From Rohdeia mirabilis (GTDB taxonomy: Bacteria > Planctomycetota > UBA1135 > GCA-002686595): 64,000 nucleotides of DNA. The stretch spans positions 2,294,001 through 2,358,000 of the forward strand of contig CP036290.1 in the NCBI GenBank assembly GCA_007750655.1, written 5' to 3'. Numbering within the stretch: the first letter of the stretch is position 1; each line of letters begins with the position of its first letter. A model generated the notes under the pieces. It worked only from the letters and a program-made list of their open reading frames with translations. It made no database searches and had not been told where the DNA came from. A program made the translations under genes and the position numbers. This document shows positions 33,723-42,283 of the stretch, piece after piece.

Positions 33723-34970
33723 ATGCGCCAACTCTCGAAGAGCCTTCTCACGCTCGCTGCCTCACTTCTACTCACCAGCCCGCTCCTGGCCCAGAACGAC
33801 GACTGCGCCGGCGCCATCGCCATCGGCGACGGACTGACGGTCGGAACCAACACCGGAGCCACCGACAGCGCGGTCACCGGTTCCTGCGGTCTGATGGGAT
33901 CCGACGTCTGGTTCGCCTACACGGCCAGCTGCACCGGCAACGTCATCGCGAGTCTGTGCCTCAACGGCGCGACGGCCGACTACGACTCCGTTCTGGCGGT
34001 GTTCGACGGCGCGTGCGGTGCACTCGTCCAGATCGGGTGCGCGGACGACGGCTGCGGCGCGACGAACCGCCAGTCGACGATCAACTTCCAGGCGACCTCC
34101 GGGCAGACCTACCTGGTCGCCGTCGGCGGCTACCAAGGCGCCCAGGGCAACTTCACCCTGTCCATGAGCTGCGGCACGACCACGGACGACGAGTGCGCGG
34201 GAGCCACCCCGATCTTCGACGGCGTGACGGCGGGCAGCAACGTGGGCTACACGACCTCGCCCCAGACGGCGACCTGCTCGGCGTCGACCGGCAGCATCGG
34301 CGCGGACAGGTGGTACGAGTACGTCGCGGCCGGCTCGGGCGATCTTCTCGTCTCGGTCTGCACCTCGGTCGGTGGCTCGGCCACTTTCGACACCCTCATC
34401 GGTGCCTTCACCGGTACCTGCGGCAACCTGACGGAGATCGCCTGCAACGACGACCGCTGTGGACTCCAGTCGCAGATGCGCTTCCCCGTCGTCTCGGGTC
34501 AGACGTACTACATCGTCATCGGCGGCTACAACGGCGCGACCGGCACCTACAACCTGCTGGTCGACTGCGCCAACTGCTCGGCCGCCTCGTCCGAGATCCC
34601 GCGCCTCGGCACGCCGCCGAACCCGCAGGCCTTCATGCCCGGTGTGACGTCCGGTCCGGTGATCGGCTTCACCTGGGATCCGGTGGTCGATCACACGACC
34701 TTCGTGCCCGCCGCGCTCCTCGACTTCATGATCATCTCGCCGTTCGCGTTCAACTCGGACCTCGGCGCGCCCGTCGGAACGCTGCTGTGTGATCCGCTCG
34801 CTTCGTTCTTCATGTACAAGGTCTCGACGCCGGGCGTGCCCTTCGCGTTCCCGATCCCGCCGGAGCCCACCATCGTCGGTGTGTCCCTCTGCACCCAGGG
34901 TGGATCGATCGACCTGAACTTCGAAGCGAACCTCGCCAACGCCCTCGACATCACGATCGGCGTGATGTGA
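33723..34970 (+). CDS. Secreted protein with two PPC-like beta-sandwich repeats
   Basis: A 415-residue protein from ATG 33723 with signal peptide (LLTLAASLLLTSPLLAQ). Two homologous modules follow: each opens with DDCAGAIAI / DDECAGATPI, contains DVWFAYTASCTGNVIASLC / DRWYEYVAAGSGDLLVSVC, then YDSVLAVFDGACGALVQIGCADDGCG / FDTLIGAFTGTCGNLTEIACNDDRCG, and closes with GQTYLVAVGGYQGAQGNFTLSMSC / GQTYYIVIGGYNGATGTYNLLVDC. These resemble bacterial pre-peptidase C-terminal-like domains with conserved cysteines. A ~120-residue strand-rich C-terminal domain follows. No catalytic domain is present; probably an extracellular structural or adhesive protein. Confidence 0.85.
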   Translation: MRQLSKSLLTLAASLLLTSPLLAQNDDCAGAIAIGDGLTVGTNTGATDSAVTGSCGLMGSDVWFAYTASCTGNVIASLCLNGATADYDSVLAVFDGACGALVQIGCADDGCGATNRQSTINFQATSGQTYLVAVGGYQGAQGNFTLSMSCGTTTDDECAGATPIFDGVTAGSNVGYTTSPQTATCSASTGSIGADRWYEYVAAGSGDLLVSVCTSVGGSATFDTLIGAFTGTCGNLTEIACNDDRCGLQSQMRFPVVSGQTYYIVIGGYNGATGTYNLLVDCANCSAASSEIPRLGTPPNPQAFMPGVTSGPVIGFTWDPVVDHTTFVPAALLDFMIISPFAFNSDLGAPVGTLLCDPLASFFMYKVSTPGVPFAFPIPPEPTIVGVSLCTQGGSIDLNFEANLANALDITIGVM

Positions 34971-35116
34971 TCGAGAGGCGCCGCTCGATCGGTCGGCCGC
35001 GAGTTCGGCGGTCCGAGGGCGCACGGCAGCACGAGCACCGAAGCTCGAGGAATCGGTGGTCCGCTCCTTCGTCCGAAGGGGTGGGCCACTGTTCGTGGGG
35101 GGCCAGTTCGCTCCGC

Positions 35117-35458
35117 TCAGCGGCCGACCCAGCGCGCGGGCCAGGCCTTCCCCGAGGTGTCGAGGACGCACAGGGGGGTGCCGTCGACCAGTCGCGGTTC
35201 GGCCGAGGTACCGGATACGACCTGGGCACGGCCCGGTTCGAGCGGGCTGCGAACCAGGAGGTCGACCGCGGGGAAGAACACCGAGCCGGACCCGTCGGTC
35301 GCGCGCACGGCCGCGAAAGCGAGCGAGCGGCGGCCGCGGTTCACCAGGGTGAGGACGACGACGCCCGCCCGGCGCTCGGCGGTGACCTCGAGGGGGCCGC
35401 GCCTGCCGAAGAGCCCGCTCGCGAGCCATTCGAGTGCGATCTGCAGGAGGTCGGACAT
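35117..35458 (-). CDS. Small hypothetical protein
   Basis: A 113-residue protein from ATG 35458. The start MSDLLQIALEWLASGLFGRR is an amphipathic helix; the rest is strand-rich (VTAERRAGVVVLTLVNRGRRSLAFAAVRATDGSGSVFFPAV) and resembles a small immunoglobulin-like fold, though no family can be named. It lies directly downstream of a solitary insertion-sequence end, and by chance the glutaminase remnant upstream reads into it in the same frame without a stop, so an automated caller could fuse the two wrongly. Confidence 0.65.
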   Translation of the reverse strand: MSDLLQIALEWLASGLFGRRGPLEVTAERRAGVVVLTLVNRGRRSLAFAAVRATDGSGSVFFPAVDLLVRSPLEPGRAQVVSGTSAEPRLVDGTPLCVLDTSGKAWPARWVGR

Positions 35459-35606
35459 CGCGAGAGGGAGCTGGCCCTGTTCGTTGGCTAGGGGAATGGG
35501 CGCCCCAGGGCCCTGGATCGGGTGGGGCGGACGGCGCGCGGGGAGTCGATCGGGTCGCGGCCGGCTCGGGACCCAGTCGGTGCCCACGCCAGGCCCGTTC
35601 GGCTCG

Positions 35607-35628
35607 ACCAATGAGCGAGGACGGTACC
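35607..35628. repeat. Solitary insertion-sequence end plus GTAC target
   Basis: ACCAATGAGCGAGGAC (35607-35622) is identical over 16 bases to the right end of the complete element at 16190-16205, and it is followed by GGTACC, a palindromic NGTACN hexamer like the AGTACT beside the complete copy. The sequence on the inner side is not similar to the element. Confidence 0.75.
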
Positions 35629-35644
35629 GCGGGTCGGGCCGTTC

Positions 35645-36225
35645 CTCGAAGGGCGTGCTCGTGGTTCGGGCCGCGAAGGCGCCCAGCTGGAGCTCCGACG
35701 AGAGGGCGCGGAGCACCGCGAGCCCGCGCACGCTGGTTCCGTGGTGATCGACGGCCGGCGACCACGTGGCGATCGCCATGCGACCGGGGACCACCGCCAC
35801 CAGCGCTCCCGAGAGCTCCGACTTGGCGGGCACGCCGACCTGCGCGGCGAAGGCGCCCGAAACCGTCGTGCAGCCCGCAGGTGGACATCACGCTCAGGGG
35901 GTCGCGGACGGTGCGCGCGCCCAGGAAAGCGTGTCGGGCCCCACCGGCCGGCCTCCGCGCGCGAGCGAAGCACCCAGGCGCGCCAGTCGCACGGCGTCGA
36001 CCACGACGCAACACTGCTGGAGGTGGAGTTCGAGCGCGGCACTCTCGTCGTCGACGCAGTCGCTGCCCGCCTGGAGCGCGGCGATGGCGCCGTTGCGATC
36101 GCGGGCCTTTCCACTCGGACTCGAGCATCTCGGCGTCCACCCGCACGGAGGCTCTCGCCGCATTCGAGCATTCGTCGAACGCGCCGCCGTCCACGATGCA
36201 CAGGGTTCGCCGTCCCGCCCGCGAC
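35645..36225 (-). pseudogene. glsA: Glutaminase remnant, frameshifted and 5'-truncated
   Basis: Pieces of a serine-dependent glutaminase occur in order but in different frames. From upstream: ANP then CIVDGGAF (equivalent of NPxINAGA) and VRVDAEMLESEWKG; then in another frame RDRNGAIAALQAG and AALELHLQQCCVVVDAVRLARLGASLARGG; then DPLSVMSTCGLHDGFG back in the earlier frame; then in a third frame PAKSELSGALVAVVPGRMAIA and WSPAVDHHGTSVRGLAVLRALS. The first ~half of the normal protein is absent. At least three frame changes are needed, so it is not functional. The solitary insertion-sequence end lies just beyond its 3' end. Confidence 0.8.
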
Positions 36226-36316
36226 GTCGCGCGACCGACGCGGCGGTAGGAGCGCGACGGGCCCGTACGCGGCATACCTCGGCGCGGGCTCCGGAGCACC
36301 TGGCTCACGAACGTGA

Positions 36317-36351
36317 GGCGCCCCCACGGTCGGTCGGACCGAGGGGGCGCC
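36317..36351 (-). terminator. Terminator hairpin downstream of mscL
   Basis: Outer arms GGCGCCCCC (36317-36325) and GGGGGCGCC (36343-36351) enclose a second small stem (CGGTC/GACCG). It lies 80 bp beyond the mscL stop. A small extra palindrome CTCACG-AA-CGTGAG follows at 36304-36317. Confidence 0.65.
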
Positions 36352-36430
36352 GGGTGGCCGGAGGCATTGGGGTCGAGCGCAGCGCGGGGGTCGTTCTCGC
36401 GCTCGATCCCCGTCGCGTCTCAGGTCGCGC

Positions 36431-36871
36431 TCAGACCGGCGACGTGCAGTGGCCGCACTTCGTCGCCGCGATCGGGATCGACATCAGGCAGTGCGGGCAG
36501 TCCTTCGTCGTCGGGGCGGCGGGGGCCGCTTCTTCTTCGCGGCGCAGGCGGTTCATGCCCTTCACCAGCATGAACACCGCGAAGGCGATGATCACGAAGG
36601 TGATGCAGATGTTGATGAAGTTGCCGTAGTTGATCGCGACGGCGGCGACCTCGGTGCCGTCGGCGGCGACCGAGGCTTCCTGGATCACGAGCTTGTACTC
36701 GGAGAAGTCGACGCCACCCAGGAGCATGCCGATCGGCGGCATGATGATGTCGTCAACCATGCTCTTCACGATGGGCGTGAACGCACCACCGATGATGATG
36801 CCGATGGCCATGTCCATCACGTTGCCCTTGACGGCAAAGTCCTTGAATTCCTTGAGCATGCCCATGGGCAT
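36431..36871 (-). CDS. mscL: Large-conductance mechanosensitive channel MscL with C-terminal zinc ribbon
   Basis: A 146-residue protein; ATG 36871 is the first in-frame start, but AAGG of a ribosome-binding site stands only 3 bp before it and 9 bp before the in-frame ATG at 36865, which is therefore the better candidate. MLKEFKDFAVKGNVMDMAIGIIIGGAFTPIVKSMVDDIIMPPIGMLLGG is the MscL N-terminus and first helix; INYGNFINICITFVIIAFAVFMLVKGMNRL is the second helix. The tail carries C-x2-C-x10-C-x2-C (CPHC…CGHC), absent from E. coli MscL. It opens under membrane tension to release solutes during osmotic downshock. Confidence 0.95.
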   Translation of the reverse strand: MPMGMLKEFKDFAVKGNVMDMAIGIIIGGAFTPIVKSMVDDIIMPPIGMLLGGVDFSEYKLVIQEASVAADGTEVAAVAINYGNFINICITFVIIAFAVFMLVKGMNRLRREEEAAPAAPTTKDCPHCLMSIPIAATKCGHCTSPV

Positions 36872-37067
36872 TCACCTTCTTGAGATTGGGGGGAGGGGAG
36901 GGGGAAGGCGCGAAGCAGACCATCGGGGGCCGGGCTCCGTCAACTAGCAGCCTCGGTCGCGCGGCCGTCGCACGGCGTCTCGCGAGTCCTGTCGAGCCAC
37001 TCGCACCGAGCGCCAAAGGCCCTGACCCGTCGGGAGCGAGGCCGCCCGTTCCGGGCTGACGGATCGT

Positions 37068-38303
37068 TCACTCCAGTTCGAAGCGCAGGGCCCTGTGCGC
37101 CGCGGTCAGGCTGGCGGCGACCGCGTCGCGATCGGCGCCGTCCGCGAAGATGGCCCCCAGGTCCTGGCCCGATCCTTCGCGCGGGGCGACGAGGTCGCCC
37201 GGTTCGGCCTTCAGAGCGACCCTTCGGACGCCGGGCACCGCACGCGCCGTGTCCACGCCGTGGATCGCGCGCAGACGGCCGGCTCCGGGGTGCACGATCC
37301 AGACCCCGGACGTGCGCCGCGGCTCGGTGGGCAGCGTCGGGCACTCGCCCAGTTCGATCCGCAGCAGCGCTTCCCACGGATCGAAGCCCCATGCGCGGGC
37401 GAGGAGCTTCATCAGGCGACCTCCGGGCGGGCGCGACGCCAACTCGCCCAGCACGAGTCCGCGCCGCGTTCGGAACAGCTCCACGTGGGTGATGCCCCGT
37501 TCGACTCCGGCCGCCTCGACGGCGCGTTCGGCGAAGGCGCGGATCTCGCGGGCGGACTCGGGACGAAGGACCGCCGGGAGGATGTTCGCGTGGCGGGGGA
37601 CGAAGTACTCGGTCGGGTTGAAGAAGATCGCGTTGCCGCCGTGGACGAACGATTCGACGCTCATCTCGACCCCTTCCACCCAGCCCTCGGCCAGCCACCC
37701 GTAGCCGCCGCTCTCGAGGGCCGCGATCTCCGCCAGGGCGCGCTCGGCACCTTCGACGGTCGTCACGCGTCGCTGCTTCCGACCGCCGGAGTCGCGTCGC
37801 GGCTTGAGCATCAGCGGCAGGCCGAGGGCGTCGACCAGTTCCTTCGCCGTGGTCCGCGCCGTGACCTCGCGCCAGGTGGCGACCGGCACGTCGTGCTCCT
37901 GCATCGCGCGCTTCATCACGACCTTGTCCGCGCACGCCAGTGCCGTTCGCCGTGAGTTCCCCGGCGCGCCGAAGGCCTCGCGCAGGTGGGCGGCCACGAC
38001 GACGGTGCGTTCGGCGGTCGCGACCACGGCCGCGGGGCGTCGACCGTCGAGCAGCTCGCGCGCGGCCCGTTCCACCGACGCCAGGTCCCGTTGGAGATCG
38101 ACTTCCCGCACGCCGACGATGCCCGGGTGCGCAGGGCGACGCCGGCCGCGCGCCAGGAGCACGAGCGCCGGCCGTCCGAGTCGTTCGACGGCGCGCGCGA
38201 GGCCCTGTTGGTGCCCGACCAGCAGTAGCGGCGCGTCGCCAGCGGGAGCGAGACGATCGACGGGATCCGGCTCGGATCCTTGCTTCGGCGATTCGGCGGG
38301 CAT
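37068..38303 (-). CDS. ATP-grasp domain protein (carboxylate-amine ligase type)
   Basis: A 411-residue protein from ATG 38303. After an N-terminal nucleotide-like subdomain (APLLLVGHQQGLARAVERLG), the ATP-grasp fold shows CADKVVMKRAMQEHDVPVATW, then GLPLMLKPRRDSGGRKQRRVTT (the lysine/glycine loop), GWLAEGWVEGVEMSVESFV (substrate/ATP site) and GITHVELFRTRRGLVLGELASRPPGGRL, where the metal-binding E and N/S positions fall. The nearest relatives are carbamoyl-phosphate-synthase-like ligases of secondary or cell-wall metabolism. The substrate cannot be inferred, and no obvious pathway partner flanks it. Confidence 0.85.
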   Translation of the reverse strand: MPAESPKQGSEPDPVDRLAPAGDAPLLLVGHQQGLARAVERLGRPALVLLARGRRRPAHPGIVGVREVDLQRDLASVERAARELLDGRRPAAVVATAERTVVVAAHLREAFGAPGNSRRTALACADKVVMKRAMQEHDVPVATWREVTARTTAKELVDALGLPLMLKPRRDSGGRKQRRVTTVEGAERALAEIAALESGGYGWLAEGWVEGVEMSVESFVHGGNAIFFNPTEYFVPRHANILPAVLRPESAREIRAFAERAVEAAGVERGITHVELFRTRRGLVLGELASRPPGGRLMKLLARAWGFDPWEALLRIELGECPTLPTEPRRTSGVWIVHPGAGRLRAIHGVDTARAVPGVRRVALKAEPGDLVAPREGSGQDLGAIFADGADRDAVAASLTAAHRALRFELE

Positions 38304-38520
38304 CGGTGACTGACGGTTCGTAGGGGCACCGCTCGGGGGCGACGCGACCGGACGTGGGCTGGGTCCGGTCGCGGGGCCGCGCGACGTCCGCCAAGGCTGG
38401 GTTCGGCCGGCGCGGTGCGGGCATTCAAATCGACGTCGGGTCCCGCCCGTGCACCGCTCCCCCGAGCCCGCCCCAGGCGGTGAGCGCTCGTCGAACGCGG
38501 CGCGCGCTCCCGGATGGACG

Positions 38521-39051
38521 TCAGGCCGCGGGGGGGGCGAACGCGCCGGCGCGTCCCAGTGCCACTTCCACTTCCGCTCGCAGTGCGCTCATCTGTGCGG
38601 TGGCGAGTCCCAGTCCCACCCGTCCGATCGCGAACAGAACGGCGGCGGCGAGCAGCGCGACACCGACCGCGCCCAGTGCCCACGGGGCCTCGTCGAGCAC
38701 CACTTGGACCAGCGCCCACATGCACGCGAAGGCGAGCACCGTGCCGAGCGCCAGGTACGTCAGCATGAAGGCCGTCCACAGACTGGGGTGCGGCGTGAAG
38801 AAGCCGCGGACGTAGCTGCGCGCCGGCTCGGGCGAATCGACCTCGGTGCGATGGGCTTCGATCGACAGGTGCAGGTACGGCGACCAGAAGTGGCGCTCGT
38901 CCGCCGGGACGGTGAGCATCAGGTGCCCGCCGAGTGCCGTGCCGATCAGCGGGGCGTCGCTGCGCAGGTGCGCGGCGAGTTCGGCCTCGACGCGCGCGGG
39001 TGCGGCCTCGACGGCGAGATCGAAACCCGGTCGGAAGAGTCGCTGGCGCAT
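38521..39051 (-). CDS. Hypothetical membrane protein
   Basis: A 176-residue protein from ATG 39051. A soluble N-terminal part (LAVEAAPARVEAELAAHLRSD, then GGHLMLTVPADERHFWSPYLHLSIE) is followed by two hydrophobic helices, about residues 93-118 (LWTAFMLTYLALGTVLAFACMWAL) and 123-145 (WALGAVGVALLAAAVLFAIG), and a short helical tail. The soluble part looks like a START/DUF-type barrel tethered to the membrane, but no family is assigned. It is transcribed away from the DUF493 gene at 39270. Confidence 0.75.
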   Translation of the reverse strand: MRQRLFRPGFDLAVEAAPARVEAELAAHLRSDAPLIGTALGGHLMLTVPADERHFWSPYLHLSIEAHRTEVDSPEPARSYVRGFFTPHPSLWTAFMLTYLALGTVLAFACMWALVQVVLDEAPWALGAVGVALLAAAVLFAIGRVGLGLATAQMSALRAEVEVALGRAGAFAPPAA

Positions 39052-39269
39052 CGGGGGACGGGAGGTGTTGGGGGGCGGGGGCCGTCCGCGTGGAACGGAG
39101 CGTCGCGGACGGACGATCCTAGCAGTCCCTGGTCGTGGCGCGTCGGACCGGCGAGTGGCGCGGTTCGCGAGCCCGGAGCCGCGTTCGGCGTCCCCGCCGC
39201 CGCCGCGCGCGCAGCGTTCTTCGCGCAGCGTCCTTCCGCTCGCGTTGCCGACCGCTCACACTCCGCTCC

Positions 39270-39524
39270 ATGGACGTCGGTGACCTCGAGATTCACTACC
39301 CCGTGCGCTGGCAGTACACGCTGTTCGGGCGCGACGAGGGCGCGCTGCGCGCCGCGATCGACGCGGTTCTCGCCGGACGCGACGTGACGGTGGACCTTTC
39401 GAAGCGCAGCACGCGCGGCACGTACCTTTCGCTGTCGGTGGAGCTAGTCGTGCGCGACGAGGACGACCGGACCGGGATCTGGCGCGCGCTCGCGGCCCGC
39501 GCGGAAGTGCTCTACGTGGTCTGA
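39270..39524 (+). CDS. DUF493 (YbeD-like) family protein
   Basis: An 84-residue protein from ATG 39270, normal length for the family. [27 protein letters not shown] and [41 protein letters not shown] match the ACT-like ferredoxin fold of YbeD/UPF0250, including the 'S..G.Y.S..v' segment. Function in bacteria is not established; in E. coli the gene lies near lipoate enzymes, which are not seen here. Confidence 0.82.
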   Translation: MDVGDLEIHYPVRWQYTLFGRDEGALRAAIDAVLAGRDVTVDLSKRSTRGTYLSLSVELVVRDEDDRTGIWRALAARAEVLYVV

Positions 39525-39720
39525 GTTCGACCGCGCGCGCCGCGGCCCGCTCGGGCGCGAGCGCGTGGGCGTCCGAGGTCCGGCGGTGGGGCGCCGCCTC
39601 GCGCGGAGCACGGATGGTCCTGGAGGTCGCGCGCGACCTCGCTACCCTGCGCGGTTCGTCCCGGGCCGCCAGAGTCCGTCCGGCCACCACCCTTCGACTC
39701 CCAGCGCGTCCGTCCCTTCC

Positions 39721-41277
39721 GTGTTCGACCTTCGCTCACAGGCTCCCGCCACCACACGCACCGACCTCCTGTCGGGGCTCACCGTCGCGCTGGCCCTCGT
39801 GCCCGAGGCGGTCGCCTTCGCCTTCGTGGCGGGCGTGCCTCCGATCGTCGGCCTGCACGCCGCCTTCATCGTCGGGCTCGTGACCAGCATCTTCGGCGGT
39901 CGGCCCGGGATGATCTCGGGGGCGACCGGCGCCCTGGCCGTGGTGCTCGTGTCCCTCGTGTCCGAACACGGCATCCAGTACATGTACGCGGCGGTGCTCC
40001 TGATGGGGGCGCTGCAGGTGCTCGCCGGGGTACTGCGCCTCGGCAAGTTCATCCGGATGGTGCCGCACCCCGTGATGCTCGGGTTCGTGAACGGGCTCGC
40101 GATCGTGATCTTCCTGGCGCAGCTGGGTCAGTTCAAGGTCACGGGGCCGGACGGTTCGCTCGAGTGGATGTCCGGCACGCCGCTGCTGGTGATGCTCGGA
40201 CTCGTGGCCGCGACGATGGCGACGATCCACTTCCTGCCGAAGTTGACGAAGGCCGTGCCCGCGTCGCTCGCGGCGATCGTCGGCGTGACGCTGGTCACCA
40301 TCGGACTCGATCTGGACACCCCGACCGTCGTCGACTTCCTGCGCACGATGACCGGGGACGCGAGCGCGTCGCTGGCCGGTGGCTTGCCGGTCTTCGCCCT
40401 GCCCGACGTGCCGTTCGACCTGGAGACCCTGCGGATCGTGCTGCCCTACGCGGTGATCCTCGCTTCGGTGGGCCTGATCGAGTCGCTCCTGACGCTGACG
40501 CTGGTGGACGAGATCACCGAGACGCGTGGCCGCGGCAACAAGGAATGTGTGGCCCAGGGCGCCGCGAACCTGACCTGTGGCGTGTTCGGCGCGATGGGCG
40601 GCTGCGCGATGATCGGCCAGAGCATGATCAACATCAACTCGGGCGGTCGCGGGCGCCTGTCGGGCATCACGGCGTCGCTGGTGCTGCTCGCGTTCGTCCT
40701 CGTGGCCTCGCCGCTGATCGAGGTCGTGCCCCTCGCGGCGCTCGTGGGTGTGATGTTCATGGTGGTCCTCGGCACCTTCGAGTGGTCGAGCATCCGCGTG
40801 CTGACGAAGGTCCCGAAGTCGGACGCCATCGTGATCGTCCTGGTCTCGTCGGTCACGGTCGCCACGGACCTCGCCGTCGCGGTCTTCGTCGGCGTGGTCG
40901 TCTCGGCGCTCGTCTTCGCCTGGAAGCACGCGAAGAACGTCTACGTCGAGGCGCGCACGGACGAAGAGGGCGCGCGCGTCTACACCCTGCACGGCCCGCT
41001 GTTCTTCGGCTCGACCAAGCGCTTCTCCGAGCTCTTCGACCCGCGCCAGGACCCCGACGACGTGATCATCGACTTCCAGTACGCGCGGGTGTCGGACCAC
41101 TCGGCCATCGAGGCGATCGACTCCTTGGCGGAGCGCTACCTGAACGTCGGGAAGGAGCTGCACCTGCGCCACCTGAGTCCCGAGTGCCGCCAGCTGCTGC
41201 GCAAGGCGGGGGGCATGGTCGAGGTCAACGTGATCGAGGACCCGCGCTACCACGTGGCGACCGACGCGTTGGCGTGA
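39721..41277 (+). CDS. SulP-family anion transporter with STAS domain
   Basis: A 518-residue protein from GTG 39721. It has the SulP membrane core of about 10-12 helices beginning [35 protein letters not shown] (the phospho-site-like SulP signature), with [18 protein letters not shown] in helix 3 and [27 protein letters not shown] around the substrate site. The C-terminal ~110 residues form a STAS domain ([42 protein letters not shown]). Members move sulfate, bicarbonate or other anions by proton or sodium coupling; nothing adjacent decides the substrate. The 195 bp before it are non-coding. Confidence 0.93.
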   Translation: MFDLRSQAPATTRTDLLSGLTVALALVPEAVAFAFVAGVPPIVGLHAAFIVGLVTSIFGGRPGMISGATGALAVVLVSLVSEHGIQYMYAAVLLMGALQVLAGVLRLGKFIRMVPHPVMLGFVNGLAIVIFLAQLGQFKVTGPDGSLEWMSGTPLLVMLGLVAATMATIHFLPKLTKAVPASLAAIVGVTLVTIGLDLDTPTVVDFLRTMTGDASASLAGGLPVFALPDVPFDLETLRIVLPYAVILASVGLIESLLTLTLVDEITETRGRGNKECVAQGAANLTCGVFGAMGGCAMIGQSMININSGGRGRLSGITASLVLLAFVLVASPLIEVVPLAALVGVMFMVVLGTFEWSSIRVLTKVPKSDAIVIVLVSSVTVATDLAVAVFVGVVVSALVFAWKHAKNVYVEARTDEEGARVYTLHGPLFFGSTKRFSELFDPRQDPDDVIIDFQYARVSDHSAIEAIDSLAERYLNVGKELHLRHLSPECRQLLRKAGGMVEVNVIEDPRYHVATDALA

Positions 41278-41577
41278 CGCGCGATCGACCGGGGCGCGCC
41301 GCGGTCGACCTGCGGGGCCACCCGGTCGAGGTCCCGCGGTCGGCCGCCCGACGCCGCTCGATCACGGGCACGCAGCGGTCGCGCGGCGCCGAGGGGTTCG
41401 TCGGCCCGCTCCCGCGACGCCGCCCCGTCTCGCCCGCCCGGGGCGCAGAAATCGACGGATCCACCGCTCCAGAGGAGTGAAGATGGGGCAAAGTTTCGGT
41501 TGCGAGCCCTCCCCGGCCGCGCCCTGCGAGCATCCGTCGGTGCTCCGTCGCGCGGCAGCCTGCCGTCTCCCCCTCGA
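41278..41577. other. Intergenic region before the polyphosphate-type cluster
   Basis: 300 bp without a recognised gene or hairpin. It should carry the promoter of the five-gene unit that begins at 41578. Confidence 0.5.
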
Positions 41578-42273
41578 ATGAACTGGTCCCAACTGTTCGA
41601 CAGTCTGTCCGGCGACAGCACTTTCCAGAACCTCGATCTCCCCCGGATCTTCGTCAACCTGGCCGTCGCGCTCGTGCTGTCGCAGATCCTCGCGTGGCAC
41701 TACGTGCGCTTCAGCCGGGTGCTCTCGAACAAGGTGAAGTTCGCGCGCGTCTTCGTCTTCGTGGCGGCCACCACGATGCTGGTGATCTCGGTCGTCCAGA
41801 CGTCCCTGGCGCTCTCGCTGGGTCTCGTCGGTGCGCTGTCGATCATCCGCTTCCGGACCCCGATCAAGGAGCCCGAGGAACTCGCCTACCTGTTCCTGGC
41901 GGTGGCGATCGGCGTCGGCGTCGGCGCGAACGAGGGGATCATCACGACGGTCGTCGTCCTGACGATCCTGCTCTACCTCGGAATCGCGGGACGCAAGAGT
42001 TCCGGCGCCCTGCCGCCGCGCGTCATGCTGCACGTGTCCTGCCAGCTGGACGGGACCGACGCCGATACGGCGCTGCGCCAGCTGCAGGAGGCGTCGGCCG
42101 AGTCCGCGGGCGGCGTCGACCTCCGGCGCCTCGACGTGGAGGGTTCGACCTTCAACGCCAACCTCGTTCTCGACCGCCTCGACCCAGGCAAGATGGGGTC
42201 GCTGGTCGGGAGCATCCAGAAGGCCCTGCCCGGTTCCGCGGTGAGCATCGTCGAGGCCGGCAGCCTGGACTGA
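41578..42273 (+). CDS. DUF4956 membrane protein
   Basis: A 231-residue protein from ATG 41578 (MNWSQLFDSL). Three or four transmembrane helices lie between residues ~25 and 135: IFVNLAVALVLSQILAWHYV, FARVFVFVAATTMLVISVVQTS, and SLGLVGALSIIRFRTPIKEPEELAYLFLAVAIGVGVGAN, the last containing the invariant IRFRTPIKEPEEL block of DUF4956. A soluble C-terminal domain (VMLHVSCQLDGTDADTALRQL) follows. It lies 10 bp upstream of a CotH gene and shortly before a VTC gene. These three families recur together, and the protein is thought to be the membrane component of a polyphosphate or related polymerase system; the role is not proven. Confidence 0.93.
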   Translation: MNWSQLFDSLSGDSTFQNLDLPRIFVNLAVALVLSQILAWHYVRFSRVLSNKVKFARVFVFVAATTMLVISVVQTSLALSLGLVGALSIIRFRTPIKEPEELAYLFLAVAIGVGVGANEGIITTVVVLTILLYLGIAGRKSSGALPPRVMLHVSCQLDGTDADTALRQLQEASAESAGGVDLRRLDVEGSTFNANLVLDRLDPGKMGSLVGSIQKALPGSAVSIVEAGSLD

Positions 42274-42283
42274 GAGCGCACCG

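Noticed and set aside
35117..35833. One fused gene from the glutaminase end to the small hypothetical protein
   Set aside because: The joining part contains an insertion-sequence end and no domain; the two ends belong to unrelated proteins and the second has its own ATG at 35458.
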